DNA of 64,000 nt from Comamonas terrigena NBRC 13299 (GTDB lineage Bacteria; Pseudomonadota; Gammaproteobacteria; Burkholderiales; Burkholderiaceae_C): assembly GCF_006740045.1 (NCBI RefSeq), contig NZ_AP019749.1:3987001-4051000 (forward strand), written 5' to 3'. Position numbers and translations under genes: made by a program. Each line of letters begins with the position of its first letter. Position 1 is the stretch's first letter. The notes below the pieces were generated by a model that worked only from the letters and a program-made list of their open reading frames with translations, was not told the origin of the DNA and did no database searches. Shown piece by piece: positions 54,596 to 63,581 of the stretch.

Positions 54596-54904
54596 TCAAT
54601 GGCGACCGTAGCCACGGCCGTAGCCACGCGGCCCCGGCCCCCAGCCATGACCGCGAGGGCCCCAGTAACCGGGCCGCCAGTCATAGCGCGATCCGCCCCA
54701 CAGCCAGATCCCCGGCGTCCAGACATAGGCGGCACTGGGTGCCACCGGCACCACCTCATAGCGTGCCGGTGGCGGCGAGCCATAGGTGGTGTAGCCGTAA
54801 CCGGCATCCACCGGCGCCACCACGCAGCCGCCCAGCAACGCGACGCTGCCCAGCAATGCCGCTCCCAGCGAACGGCGCAGGGTGTGATTCAACAAGGTGG
54901 TCAT
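54596..54904 (-). CDS. YXWGXW-repeat lipoprotein (small)
   Basis: Predicted lipoprotein of 102 aa, start 54904 after AGGAG. The lipobox LLGGC is followed by VVAPVDAGYGYTTYGSPPP. The motif YVWTPGIWLWGGSRYDWRPGYW is the YXWGXW repeat found in BcpO-like exported proteins. The tail is Gly/Arg/Tyr-rich (HGWGPGPRGYGRGYGRH). It is a clear paralogue of the next gene on the same strand (TYGSPPPARYEV here, QYGSPPPPRVEY there), from which it is separated by 59 bases. The function of the family is not established. Confidence 0.75.
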   Translation of the reverse strand: MTTLLNHTLRRSLGAALLGSVALLGGCVVAPVDAGYGYTTYGSPPPARYEVVPVAPSAAYVWTPGIWLWGGSRYDWRPGYWGPRGHGWGPGPRGYGRGYGRH

Positions 54905-54963
54905 GGCCACTCCTTCCATACAGTGCCTGCAGGGCTGCAGGCGGAAACTCTCGGCAGCGGGAC

Positions 54964-55698
54964 TCAATCCCGGTCGCGGTCCGGTCCATGGCGGCGATTT
55001 TCAGAACGCTCCCTGTCCGTGCGCCCGCCCGGTCCCGGCCGGGGTCCTGGTGCAGGTGACGCCGCCTGGGGCGGCTGTGGGCGCGCACCTGGGGGCGGAG
55101 CCGGTTGTTCTGGACGCGGGCGATCGGGGCGCCCTCCCCATTCCGGTCGCGGCCCCGGAGCCGGGCCCGCTCCAGGCCCCGGACGAGGCGGTTGAATCTG
55201 CGGCCGCTCCGGCGGACGCGGCGGTGGCTGAAAACCCGGCCGCGATGGCGACGGCACGCCCCATCCCGGTCGTTCCGGCCGCGGAGGAGGCGGCGGCGGG
55301 GGCTGGAAACTCGGGCGCGGTGGGGGTGGAACGCCCCAGCCCGGCCGTGCCGGCTCCCGCCACAGCGGTGCGCGGTGCGGCGGCTCCCAGCGCCCCGGGC
55401 GCCAGTCGTAGCGACTGCCTCCCCAGAACCAGTCCCCACTCACCCAGACATAGTCCGGGTACGGCGACACCGTGCGGTATTCCACACGGGGTGGCGGGGG
55501 CGAGCCGTACTGGGTGTAGACCACGGTGCTGGAGTCGTAATAGCCCGCGCTGCTGTACCCACTGTCCACTGGCGGTACCACACAGCCAGTCAGTGCGGCA
55601 GCGCCGACGGCAGCCACCAAAACCGCCAGCACCCGGCCTGCGGGCCGTGCCGCATGGCGGACAGGGCCAGCAGCAGGGGAAACAACGGTCTGAGTCAT
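54964..55698 (-). CDS. YXWGXW-repeat lipoprotein with proline-rich tail
   Basis: Predicted lipoprotein of 244 aa, start 55698. The N-terminus has a hydrophobic leader with lipobox LTGC, then VVPPVDSGYSSAGYY. The YVWVSGDWFWGGSRYDWRPGRW repeat matches the smaller paralogue downstream. From about residue 105 the protein is almost entirely Pro, Arg and Gly, with repeated RPGWGVP and RPGFQPP units, so it is probably an extended linker or disordered tail. It is likely cotranscribed with the smaller paralogue. Confidence 0.7.
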   Translation of the reverse strand: MTQTVVSPAAGPVRHAARPAGRVLAVLVAAVGAAALTGCVVPPVDSGYSSAGYYDSSTVVYTQYGSPPPPRVEYRTVSPYPDYVWVSGDWFWGGSRYDWRPGRWEPPHRAPLWREPARPGWGVPPPPRPSFQPPPPPPPRPERPGWGVPSPSRPGFQPPPRPPERPQIQPPRPGPGAGPAPGPRPEWGGRPDRPRPEQPAPPPGARPQPPQAASPAPGPRPGPGGRTDRERSENRRHGPDRDRD

Positions 55699-55729
55699 AC
55701 AGTGGCTCCAGTAGATACACCTATAACGA

Positions 55730-55760
55730 ACAACCCCGGTCATATGCTGACCGGGGTTGT
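55730..55760. terminator. Perfect 13-base hairpin downstream of htpX
   Basis: ACAACCCCGGTCA pairs perfectly with TGACCGGGGTTGT around the loop TATGC. It lies between htpX and the lipoprotein gene, both on the minus strand. No proper T run follows, so termination strength is uncertain. Confidence 0.55.
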
Positions 55761-55850
55761 CATCTGGGGCGTAAAGCGAGGGTAAAGACCTCGCTCGAAT
55801 TGTTGCTGCCCGCCTGTTCAGGCGGCGCCCGCCCGCAAGCAGCGAGCGGC

Positions 55851-56726
55851 TTACTGGGCGCTGTTTTGCAGCGCAGCAATGCGCTCTTCAATCGGCGGGT
55901 GGCTGGAGAACAGCTTGCCGATATTGCCGGTGATCCCCATGGCCTGGATGCTCTTGGGCAGCTCGCCGGGCACCATGCCGCCCAGGCGGGCCAGGGCGTT
56001 GACCATGGGCTGCTTGCGGCCCATCAGCTGGGCGGCACCGGCGTCGGCACGGAATTCACGCTGGCGCGAGAACCAGGCCACGATGATGGCTGCCACAAAG
56101 CCCAGCAGGATGTCCATCACGATGGTGGTCACGTAGTAGCCGATGCCGGGGCCGGAGCTGCTCGATTCGCCCTTGCGCAGAAAGCTGTCCACGCCATAGC
56201 CGATCACGCGCGAGAGGAAGACCACAAAGGTGTTCATCACCCCCTGGATCAGCGTCATGGTCACCATGTCGCCGTTGGCAATGTGGGCCACTTCGTGGCC
56301 GATCACGGCCTCCACCTCTTCGCGCGTCATGCCTTGCAGCAGACCGGTGGACACCGCCACCAGCGCGTTGTTCTTGAAGGCACCGGTGGCGAAGGCATTG
56401 GGCTCGCCTTCGTAGATGCCGACTTCGGGCATGCCGATGCCGGCCTTCTGTGCAAAGTTCTGCACCGTCTGCACGATCCAGGCTTCATCGGCGTTGCGGG
56501 GCTGGTCGATCACGTGCACGCCCGAGCTCCACTTGGCCACGGGCTTGGAGATCAGCAGCGAGATGATGGCGCCGCCAAAACCCATGATGAAGGCAAAGCC
56601 CAGCAGGGCGCCCAGGTTCAGGCCATTGGCGGTCAGAAAGCGGTTCACGCCCAGCAGGCTGGCCGTGATGCCGAGCACCGCCACGACGGCGATGTTGGTC
56701 AGAAGAAAAAGTGCAATACGTTTCAT
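55851..56726 (-). CDS. htpX: Membrane zinc metalloprotease HtpX
   Basis: Inner-membrane M48 protease that degrades damaged membrane proteins, 291 aa. Two N-terminal TM helices (residues about 4-26 and 38-60) precede the zinc site HEVAH (H144, E145, H148). Two more hydrophobic segments lie at about 155-180 and 195-220, and the third zinc ligand region is [14 protein letters not shown]. The start at 56726 gives the usual [11 protein letters not shown]. It is intact and of normal length. No heat-shock promoter is evident from inspection. Confidence 0.95.
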   Translation of the reverse strand: MKRIALFLLTNIAVVAVLGITASLLGVNRFLTANGLNLGALLGFAFIMGFGGAIISLLISKPVAKWSSGVHVIDQPRNADEAWIVQTVQNFAQKAGIGMPEVGIYEGEPNAFATGAFKNNALVAVSTGLLQGMTREEVEAVIGHEVAHIANGDMVTMTLIQGVMNTFVVFLSRVIGYGVDSFLRKGESSSSGPGIGYYVTTIVMDILLGFVAAIIVAWFSRQREFRADAGAAQLMGRKQPMVNALARLGGMVPGELPKSIQAMGITGNIGKLFSSHPPIEERIAALQNSAQ

Positions 56727-56801
56727 GGGGGTTGTTGCTCCACGCGGGGGAAAACAGGACAAAGCCCTACAGCAGGTGAAATGGGGCCGGACCCTGCAAT
56801 T

Positions 56802-57677
56802 TCAAGCGGTTGTCACCTCTGCAGGCCCCAAAGTTATCGTGGTATTGCTGGGACGCTGGCCGCGAAATACGAGGGAGTCATCATAGAAGGAAAAGTTCGT
56901 ATTTTCCGGCCACCACCCCGGCACCCCCAGCACCGGCAGCGGGGCAAATGGCTTGGCCGCCAAGGCGGCGGCCTGCAGCAGGGGCTGGCGGGCCAGCGCA
57001 GCATCGCACAGAGCAGGCATGTCGGCGCAGCCGGGCAGCGCCTGCGTACCGTCTGTCGGCAGGCACAGCAGGTGGGCGGTGATGGGCTTGCGCGGTGCCG
57101 CCAGCTTCTCCAGCAGTGCATGGCCCACAGGCAGCAGGCGACTGTGCACCCACAACGGGCGCAGCGCCACCATCAGGCGCTGCCAGTCGCGGGCATGCAG
57201 CGCATCGATCAGCGGCTGCGGCGCCCACCAGACGGCACCGTTCTCGTCCAGCACCGTGAGTGCATCGCGCAACGGCCCACGCCGCGCTCCCACGCCCGCG
57301 CTGGCAATTTCAGCCGCCTGCAGCCGGTTCATCTGCAGCTTGAGCTGGGGCCAGTGCAGCCACACCAGTCCGTTGAAAAAATCGTGCAGGTTGTCCCGCG
57401 TGGGCACGCAGCGCTGCGCATGGATGAAGGCTTCATAGGCCATGCCCGCGGGCAGATCGGCCTGGGGCACAAAGCGCAGGCCGATGGCCTGCAGCGCAGG
57501 AGGCACCGCGCTGTTGAGCACGGCATGCACCGGCAGCCCTTGGCCCAGTTGCTGCGCCAAAGGCGCGCCCACGGCACGCAGGCTCTCCAGCCAGGGGCGG
57601 GACCAGTCGATGGCGCACCAGTCCGGGTGCAAGACAAGCGACGGGCCGGGTGGGCAGGCGGAAAAAGCGGCAGACAT
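56802..57677 (-). CDS. DUF3025 domain protein
   Basis: Cytoplasmic protein of unknown function, 291 aa from the ATG at 57677. DUF3025-like segments include DNLHDFFNGLVWLHWPQLKLQMN near residue 98, VLDENGAVWW near 140 and the C-terminal WWPENTNFSFYDDSLVFRG. No catalytic motif is evident. It starts 23 bases after the NYN-domain gene ends on the same strand, so the two may be cotranscribed. Confidence 0.75.
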   Translation of the reverse strand: MSAAFSACPPGPSLVLHPDWCAIDWSRPWLESLRAVGAPLAQQLGQGLPVHAVLNSAVPPALQAIGLRFVPQADLPAGMAYEAFIHAQRCVPTRDNLHDFFNGLVWLHWPQLKLQMNRLQAAEIASAGVGARRGPLRDALTVLDENGAVWWAPQPLIDALHARDWQRLMVALRPLWVHSRLLPVGHALLEKLAAPRKPITAHLLCLPTDGTQALPGCADMPALCDAALARQPLLQAAALAAKPFAPLPVLGVPGWWPENTNFSFYDDSLVFRGQRPSNTTITLGPAEVTTA

Positions 57678-57700
57678 GGCCCCGATTGTCAGGCCACGGC

Positions 57701-58681
57701 TCAGTTGCCGACGGTGCGGTGGTAGCCGTTGCCGTTGCCGTTGCCGTTGCCAGCATTCGCCTTGTGCGCCCATTTGCCGCGCACCGCCACGCGCGAGGTG
57801 CCTTCGTCGCGCATCTCGAAGGCCTGGGTGGCAGCCAGCAGCTTGGACAAGGTGGCATAGCCATAGTTGCGGGCATCGAACGAGGCCTTGTTGGCAATCT
57901 GCGTGCCCAGTGCACCCACCGAGGCCCAGCCCTCTTCGTCCTGCATGGCCTGCACGGCATCGCGCAGCAGGTGCATCAGTCGGTGGTCCTGGCGCAGTTC
58001 ACCGCCCGGCACACGCAGCCCTTGCTGGGGCAGCCTGGCAGGGGCCACCACCGCCACCGGGGGACCGGCATGGGCCGCCGGGGCCGGTGGCGGCGCCGGA
58101 GCAGGCACAGAGATCGCCCGCTCCGCCGGCTTCCCGCCAGCTGCCGCCGCCTCGGTGCGTGGCGGCGCGGGCCGCGGCTCCACCGTGCTGCTGCCGGTCC
58201 CACCCTCGCCTTCGATCTGGGTTTCCGCATCCTTGCCCGACAGGCTGCCCAGCGCCTCCAGATACAGAAAGCGCGAGCAGGCGTTGACGAAGGGCTTGGG
58301 TGTCTGGGCCATGCCAAAGCCATAGACGGCCGCCCCCTTGGCACGCAGGTGCATGACCAGCGGGGTGAAGTCGGCGTCCGAGGAGACGATGCCGAACGCA
58401 TCCGGCTTCTCGGTGTACAGCAGCTCCATGGCATCCACCGTCATGGCCATGTCGGTGGCGTTCTTGCGCTTGGAATAGTCGTACTGCTGCATGGGACGCA
58501 GCGCAAATTCCAGCAGCTTGGATTCCCAGCTCTTGAGCCCGGCCTTGGTCCAGTTGCCGTAGGCACGGCGGATGTTGATCACCCCCAGGGTGGACAGCTC
58601 GTTCAGGATCTCGTCGATCATCTCGGCCGGCGCGTTGTCGGCGTCGATCAACAGGGCGATGCGCAACTGGGTTTCTGCCAT
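57701..58681 (-). CDS. NYN-domain / OST-HTH (LOTUS) protein
   Basis: Predicted RNA-processing protein of 326 aa, start 58681 after AAGGAGAG. The N-terminal NYN domain (PIN-like) has the acidic active-site residues in ALLIDADNAPAEMID near residue 10, TDMAMTVDAMELLYT near 78 and GIVSSDADFTPLVMHLRAKG near 98. A Pro/Ala linker leads to a C-terminal OST-HTH/LOTUS domain (GWASVGALGTQIANKASFDARNYGYATLSKLL). The end carries an Asn-Gly dipeptide run encoded by four GCCGTT hexamers on the plus strand at 57725-57748. Such proteins are thought to act on RNA; the target is unknown. Confidence 0.82.
   Translation of the reverse strand: MAETQLRIALLIDADNAPAEMIDEILNELSTLGVINIRRAYGNWTKAGLKSWESKLLEFALRPMQQYDYSKRKNATDMAMTVDAMELLYTEKPDAFGIVSSDADFTPLVMHLRAKGAAVYGFGMAQTPKPFVNACSRFLYLEALGSLSGKDAETQIEGEGGTGSSTVEPRPAPPRTEAAAAGGKPAERAISVPAPAPPPAPAAHAGPPVAVVAPARLPQQGLRVPGGELRQDHRLMHLLRDAVQAMQDEEGWASVGALGTQIANKASFDARNYGYATLSKLLAATQAFEMRDEGTSRVAVRGKWAHKANAGNGNGNGNGYHRTVGN
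57725..57748 (-). repeat. Hexanucleotide repeat encoding Asn-Gly units
   Basis: Four tandem GCCGTT hexamers (plus-strand reading) near the 3' end of the NYN gene encode the NGNGNGNG stretch. Copy number could vary without shifting the frame. Confidence 0.85.
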
Positions 58682-58915
58682 GGCTGCAGGCTCTCCTTCA
58701 GGAATCTGCCCACAGCCTACACGAGCCCCCGTCTCGGCGAAACCCAGCCAGCCCAGGGCCGTGCAGCCTAGCAGGCACCACGGACACCTTCGCAAGCGGG
58801 GCCGGCCACTGGGTGTGAGGGTGCTGGCCGTCAGGCCTTTGCCGCCCGTGCACCAGCCCCCAGCCATTCGACCCCACCGCCGGATCCAGCCCGGCAGCAG
58901 GCGGCGCCATGCCGC

Positions 58916-59968
58916 TCAGTCTTGCGTGGACACCACGCGCCACGGCAGTGCGTCGCCGGCACGCAGCGGCTTGAGCTGCGCCTCACCGTAGGCAAAGCTG
59001 TCCGGCGGGGTCCAGCTTTCGCGGCGCAGCGTCAGCGTGCCGGTGTTGCGCGGCAGACCGTAGAAGTCGGCGCCATGGAAGCTGGCAAAGCCTTCCAGCT
59101 TGTCCAGCGCGCCGGCGTTGTCAAACGCCTCTGCATACATCTCGACGGCCGCATGTGCGCTGTAGCAACCCGCGCAGCCGGTGGCGTGCTCTTTCAGGTG
59201 GGCCGCGTGCGGCGCGCTGTCCGTGCCCAGGAAGAACTTGGGGCTGCCGCTGGTGGCCGCCTTGACCAGGGCCAGGCGGTGGGTTTCGCGCTTCAGCACC
59301 GGCAGGCAGTAGTAGTGCGGGCGGATGCCGCCCATGAAGATGGCATTGCGGTTGAACAGCAGATGCTGGGGAGTGATGGTGGCGGCCAGGAACCGGTCGG
59401 AAGCCGCCACATACTCGGCGGCTTCCAGCGTGGTGACATGCTCCATCACAATCTTCAACTCAGGGAAATCACGGCGCAGCGGAATCAGTTGCTGGTCGAT
59501 GAAGGCGGCTTCGCGGTCGAACAGGTCGATCGCGGGATCGGTCACCTCGCCGTGCACCAGCAGGATCAGGCCTTCGCGCTGCATGGCCTGCAGCGTGGGA
59601 TAGATCTTGCGGATATCGGTCACGCCATGGTCGCTGTTGGTCGTCGCACCTGCCGGGTACAGCTTGCAGGCCACCACGCCGGCGGCCTTCGCGGCCACGA
59701 TGTCGGCGGGCGAGAGCTTGTCGGTCAGGTACAGCGTCATCAGCGGCTGGAAAGCGCTGCCGGCGGGCAGGACGGACAGGATGCGCTCGCGGTAATCGGC
59801 CGCCATCTGCGCCGTGGTCACCGGCGGCTTCAGGTTGGGCATGATGATGGCGCGACCCATCTGGGCGGCGCTGTGCGGCACCACGGCGCGCATGGCTTCC
59901 CCGTCGCGCACATGCAGGTGCCAGTCGTCGGGACGGGTGATGGTGAGGGTGTCGAGTGGGGCGGTCAT
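58916..59968 (-). CDS. pyrC: Dihydroorotase
   Basis: Pyrimidine-biosynthesis enzyme that closes carbamoyl-aspartate to dihydroorotate in the cytoplasm, 350 aa. The metal ligands H17 and H19 (DDWHLHVRD) and the carboxylated Lys102 ([12 protein letters not shown]) are in place. [13 protein letters not shown] (near 172) and [15 protein letters not shown] (catalytic Asp near 250) follow. This is the class II PyrC type, of usual length. The gene is monocistronic; 234 bases upstream of the NYN gene show no further feature. Confidence 0.97.
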   Translation of the reverse strand: MTAPLDTLTITRPDDWHLHVRDGEAMRAVVPHSAAQMGRAIIMPNLKPPVTTAQMAADYRERILSVLPAGSAFQPLMTLYLTDKLSPADIVAAKAAGVVACKLYPAGATTNSDHGVTDIRKIYPTLQAMQREGLILLVHGEVTDPAIDLFDREAAFIDQQLIPLRRDFPELKIVMEHVTTLEAAEYVAASDRFLAATITPQHLLFNRNAIFMGGIRPHYYCLPVLKRETHRLALVKAATSGSPKFFLGTDSAPHAAHLKEHATGCAGCYSAHAAVEMYAEAFDNAGALDKLEGFASFHGADFYGLPRNTGTLTLRRESWTPPDSFAYGEAQLKPLRAGDALPWRVVSTQD

Positions 59969-60065
59969 GGGGCCCTATTGTCCCATTACCGCCCCACTCT
60001 GCGCTGGGCAGCGCCAGCGCTTTGTATGTCCATTGACGGCAGCGGGGCAATGCCCCGCCCGCGCA

Positions 60066-61064
60066 TCAGTTGTTGGTGATGTGGTTGTCGGTAATCACCT
60101 TGCCCCACTTGCCGAGGTCGCTGGCAATGCGTTTGTGCATGGCGGCACCGGGGGCAAAGGCCGCCGTGGTACCCACCTGCTGCAGCTTCTCCTGCACGCT
60201 CTTGTCGTCCAACGCCTTCTTCAGGGCGGCGGTCAACTGGTCCATGACGGGTTGCGGCGTGCCGCGGGGCGCCATCAGACCGCCCCATGCCACCGCGTCA
60301 AAGCCCGGGAAGCCTTGTTCGGCCACGGTCTTCACATCCGGAGTGAACACCACGCGCTGGGGCGAGCCCACCGCGATCGGACGCAGCTTGCCGGACTTGA
60401 TGTGCGGCAGCGCGGCAATCATGTCCGAGAACATCATGGGCACCTGGCCACCGAGCAGGTCGGTCATGGCCGGTGCGCTGCCCTTGTAGGAGATGTGCAG
60501 CATCTCGAATTTGCCCTGGCTCTTCAGCAACTCGGTCGACAGGTGCCCGAAACTGCCGGAGCCGGCGCTGTTGTAGTTGAGCACCTGCTTCTTGGAGGCC
60601 GCAATCAACTGGGAAATGTCCTGCACATCCAGGACTTTGGGATTCACCACCATCACGATGGGCAGGTCGTAGGCCACCCCGATGTGGGCGAAATCCTTCA
60701 GCAGGTCGTAGCGTTTCTGTCCATACAGCTTGTCTCCCAGCACGGTGGGAGAGGCCAGCATCACCAGCGTATAGCCGTCCGCGGGGCTCTTGGCGGCGGT
60801 CTCGGTCCCCACCAGGCCCGAAGCACCGGCGCGGTTTTCCACCACCATGGGCTTGCCCAGGGTCTCACCCATGTGCTGGCCCAGAATGCGCGCTGCCGTA
60901 TCCGTCGGCCCTCCTGGCGGGAACGGTACGATCAGCTTGATGGGCTGGTTGGGATAGGCCCCCGCATTGGACGCCAGCGCCGGCGCGCTCCAGGCGCCTG
61001 CCAGCAGCGCGACGGCTGCCATGCAGGCCGAACGACGGGCCAGAAGAGAGGAAGTGATGGACAT
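60066..61064 (-). CDS. Bug/TctC-family periplasmic solute receptor divergent from IclR
   Basis: Periplasmic binding protein of 332 aa, start 61064 after GGAGA. The signal peptide (SACMAAVALLAGAWSAPALA) precedes YPNQPIKLIVPFPPGGPTDTAARIL and VVENRAGASGLVGTETAAKS, the conserved Bug motifs. It is divergently transcribed from an IclR regulator with a palindrome in the 152-base gap, so the two probably form a regulatory pair. No transporter membrane subunits or catabolic genes are next to it, so the ligand is unknown. Confidence 0.9.
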   Translation of the reverse strand: MSITSSLLARRSACMAAVALLAGAWSAPALASNAGAYPNQPIKLIVPFPPGGPTDTAARILGQHMGETLGKPMVVENRAGASGLVGTETAAKSPADGYTLVMLASPTVLGDKLYGQKRYDLLKDFAHIGVAYDLPIVMVVNPKVLDVQDISQLIAASKKQVLNYNSAGSGSFGHLSTELLKSQGKFEMLHISYKGSAPAMTDLLGGQVPMMFSDMIAALPHIKSGKLRPIAVGSPQRVVFTPDVKTVAEQGFPGFDAVAWGGLMAPRGTPQPVMDQLTAALKKALDDKSVQEKLQQVGTTAAFAPGAAMHKRIASDLGKWGKVITDNHITNN

Positions 61065-61134
61065 GGGAAAGTCTCCGAAAAATGGCGTACGCAATTTCTG
61101 AGGTGTCGCGTATCTGCCAAGCAGCATTAGATTG

Positions 61135-61148
61135 CGAACATTTGTTCG
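61135..61148. promoter_or_regulatory. Candidate IclR operator
   Basis: CGAACA-TT-TGTTCG is a perfect inverted repeat, size and place typical for IclR-type operators, between the divergent Bug receptor and IclR genes. Confidence 0.55.
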
Positions 61149-61216
61149 GAAATAATGCTATCGGACTTCCTTCCATTCCTGCGTCCAGCAGGTGACAGTT
61201 GCCAACCGCCCGCACC

Positions 61217-62053
61217 ATGCCTTCACGCCCCCCATCCTCTGCCGCCGCGGACACATCGCCCACCTCTGCCTTGCACAGCGAACGCCTGGAGTCACTGGCC
61301 AACGGCCTGGCCGTGCTGCGTGTCTTTGCGGAGGGCACACCGACGCTGACCGCCCAGGAAGCCGCACTGCGGCTGGGCCTGACGCGTGCGGCCGCCCGGC
61401 GCCTGCTGATCACGCTGCAGCTGGAGGGCTATCTGTGCAACGAAGGCACCGAATACCGGGTCACTCCCAAAGTCATGGACCTGGGCTTTGCCTACTACGC
61501 CGCCATGAGCCTGCCGCAACTCGCCCATGGCACCTTGCAGGCTTTGGGTGAACAGGTCACGGAAGCCTGTTCGCTGGGGGTGTGGGATGAGGGGCATGTG
61601 GTGATCGTGGCGCGGCACGAACCGGCACGCATGCTGCGCGTCAACGTCGACATCGGCCGCCGGCTCCCGGCATCGGCCCACTCGATGGGCCGGGTGCTGC
61701 TGGCCGCGCAACCCGTCGCGGCACAGCAGGCCCACTTGCGTGCCCACCCTCCCCGGGCGTTCACCAGGGAGACGGTCACGGACACGGCCCAGCTGCTGCA
61801 GATCTTTCACCAGGTCGGCCAGCAAGGCTGGTGCCTGCTCACGGGCGAGCTGGCCGAAGGCTTTTGCGGCATCTCCGTCCCCATCCACGGCGCCTCGGGA
61901 AAGACCCTGGCGGCCTTGAGCATCACCATGGTGCAGGGACGCCACAGCGCGCACGACATCCAGTCGCGCTTTCTCCCGCCCTTGCAAGCCGCAGCCCAGC
62001 AGCTGGAAGCCCTGATCGCAGGGCGAGAGCGCTTTCATGGCTTCACCTTCTGA
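61217..62053 (+). CDS. IclR-family transcriptional regulator
   Basis: Regulator of 278 aa. An N-terminal winged helix (ESLANGLAVLRVFAEGTPTLTAQEAALRLGLTRAAARRLLITLQLEGYL, residues about 23-72) is followed by the IclR effector domain (RLPASAHSMGRVLLAA near 155, ELAEGFCGISVPIHGASGKTLAALSITM near 215). A TTG at 61199 would add six residues; the ATG at 61217 is preferred, though neither has a strong ribosome-binding site. It is divergent from a Bug receptor gene and probably regulates it. A terminator follows. Confidence 0.92.
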   Translation: MPSRPPSSAAADTSPTSALHSERLESLANGLAVLRVFAEGTPTLTAQEAALRLGLTRAAARRLLITLQLEGYLCNEGTEYRVTPKVMDLGFAYYAAMSLPQLAHGTLQALGEQVTEACSLGVWDEGHVVIVARHEPARMLRVNVDIGRRLPASAHSMGRVLLAAQPVAAQQAHLRAHPPRAFTRETVTDTAQLLQIFHQVGQQGWCLLTGELAEGFCGISVPIHGASGKTLAALSITMVQGRHSAHDIQSRFLPPLQAAAQQLEALIAGRERFHGFTF

Positions 62054-62089
62054 AAGCGGTCCACGCCGCCTTTTTCTGGCGCCATGACA

Positions 62090-62118
62090 AAAAAAGGAGC
62101 ACCCGGGGTGCTCCTTTT
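62090..62118. terminator. Bidirectional hairpin terminator
   Basis: GGAGCAC and GTGCTCC pair around CCGGG, with a seven-A run before and four T after. It lies between the convergent IclR gene (ends 62053) and the glutamate/aspartate ATPase gene (ends 62139). Confidence 0.85.
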
Positions 62119-62138
62119 GTGCGGGACATGCGGCCCGG

Positions 62139-62876
62139 TCAGTGCTGCAGGATCTTGCTGAGGAAGTCCTTGGTACGCGGCTGGCGTTCGTCGGGCTTGC
62201 CAAAGAAATCTTCCTTGGTGCAGTCTTCCAGAATCTTGCCGCCCACGTCCATGAAGATCACGCGGCTGGCCACCTTCTTGGCAAAGCCCATTTCGTGCGT
62301 CACGCACATCATGGTCATGCCTTCGTTGGCCAGGCCCACCATCACATCCAGCACTTCCCCCACCATTTCGAGGTCCAGCGCGGAAGTGGGTTCGTCAAAC
62401 AGCATCACGATGGGGTCCATGGACAGCGCACGGGCAATCGCCACGCGCTGCTGCTGACCACCGGAGAGCTGGCCAGGGAACTTGTCCTTGTGGGCGGTCA
62501 GGCCCACGCGGTCCAGCATCTTCAGGCCGCGCACCTTGGCATCGTCAGCCGAGCGACCCAGCACCTTGATCTGGGCGATGGTCAGGTTCTCGGTCACCGT
62601 CAGGTGGGGGAACAGCTCGAAATGCTGGAACACCATGCCCACCTTGGAGCGCAGCTTGGGCAGATCGGTCTTGGGATCGTGCACGGCGGTGCCGTTCACA
62701 TAGATCTCGCCTTTTTGCACCGGCTCCAGCGCGTTGATGGTCTTGATCAGCGTGGACTTGCCGGAGCCCGACGGGCCGCACACCACCACCACCTCACCTT
62801 TGTTGATGCTGGTGGAGCAGTCGTTGAGCACCTGGAAGCTGCCGTACCACTTGGAAACGTTTTTGAGTTCGATCAT
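62139..62876 (-). CDS. gltL: Glutamate/aspartate ABC transporter ATP-binding protein
   Basis: ATPase of a glutamate/aspartate importer, 245 aa. Walker [10 protein letters not shown] is near residues 34-42, then the Q-loop [17 protein letters not shown], signature LSGGQQQR, Walker [15 protein letters not shown] and switch [12 protein letters not shown]. The sequence is GltL-like from end to end ([17 protein letters not shown]). It is the last gene of the operon, 32 bases after gltK. Confidence 0.93.
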   Translation of the reverse strand: MIELKNVSKWYGSFQVLNDCSTSINKGEVVVVCGPSGSGKSTLIKTINALEPVQKGEIYVNGTAVHDPKTDLPKLRSKVGMVFQHFELFPHLTVTENLTIAQIKVLGRSADDAKVRGLKMLDRVGLTAHKDKFPGQLSGGQQQRVAIARALSMDPIVMLFDEPTSALDLEMVGEVLDVMVGLANEGMTMMCVTHEMGFAKKVASRVIFMDVGGKILEDCTKEDFFGKPDERQPRTKDFLSKILQH

Positions 62877-62908
62877 GAGTATTCCTCAGAGTCTGGGTGA
62901 TACGCCGC

Positions 62909-63580
62909 TCAGCGAATGATGGCGATCTTCTTGTGCAGACGCTTCACCAGCCACGACAGAGCGAAGCAGATGATGAAGTAGATGACGGCAGCAGCGATAT
63001 AGGCCTCCATCGGGCGGCCATAGTTCTTGCCCGCCACTTCAAAGCCCTTGAGCATGTCGTAGGCACCAATGGCGTAGACCAGCGAGGTGTCCTGGAACAG
63101 GATGATGGTCTGCGTCAGCAGCACCGGCAGCATGTTGCGGAAAGCCTGTGGCAGCACCACCAGACGCATGTTCTGGCCATAGGTCATGCCCAGCGCCTGG
63201 CCGGCAAACACCTGGCCACGCGGGATGGACTGGATGCCGGCCCGCATGATTTCCGAGAAATACGCTGCCTCGAATGCCACGAAGGTGATGACGGCCGACA
63301 GTTCCGCACCGATCGGGCGGCCGATGACCAGCGGCACCAGCAGGAAGAACCACAGGATCACCATCACCAGCGGGATGGAGCGCATGCCGTTGACGTAGAT
63401 CGTGGCCGGCACGATCAGCCATTGCTTGCCCGACAGGCGCATCAGCGCCAGCAGGGTACCGAAGAAGATGCCGCCCAGCGTGGCCACCACCGTCAGGGTG
63501 ACACTGAACATCAGCCCCTTGAGGATGAAGTTCTGGACCAGGTCCCAGTTGTAGAACGAGAAGTCGAGTGCCAAGTTCAT
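62909..63580 (-). CDS. gltK: Glutamate/aspartate ABC transporter permease GltK
   Basis: Inner-membrane permease of 223 aa from the ATG at 63580. Five hydrophobic segments, the NGMRSIPLVMVILWFF motif and the EAA loop (FAGQALGMTYGQNMRLVVLPQAFRN) mark a polar amino-acid permease. VLLTQTIILFQDTSLVYAIGAYDML is typical for GltK. The gltJ stop (TGA) is one base before this ATG, so translation is coupled. Confidence 0.92.
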   Translation of the reverse strand: MNLALDFSFYNWDLVQNFILKGLMFSVTLTVVATLGGIFFGTLLALMRLSGKQWLIVPATIYVNGMRSIPLVMVILWFFLLVPLVIGRPIGAELSAVITFVAFEAAYFSEIMRAGIQSIPRGQVFAGQALGMTYGQNMRLVVLPQAFRNMLPVLLTQTIILFQDTSLVYAIGAYDMLKGFEVAGKNYGRPMEAYIAAAVIYFIICFALSWLVKRLHKKIAIIR

Positions 63581-63581
63581 A

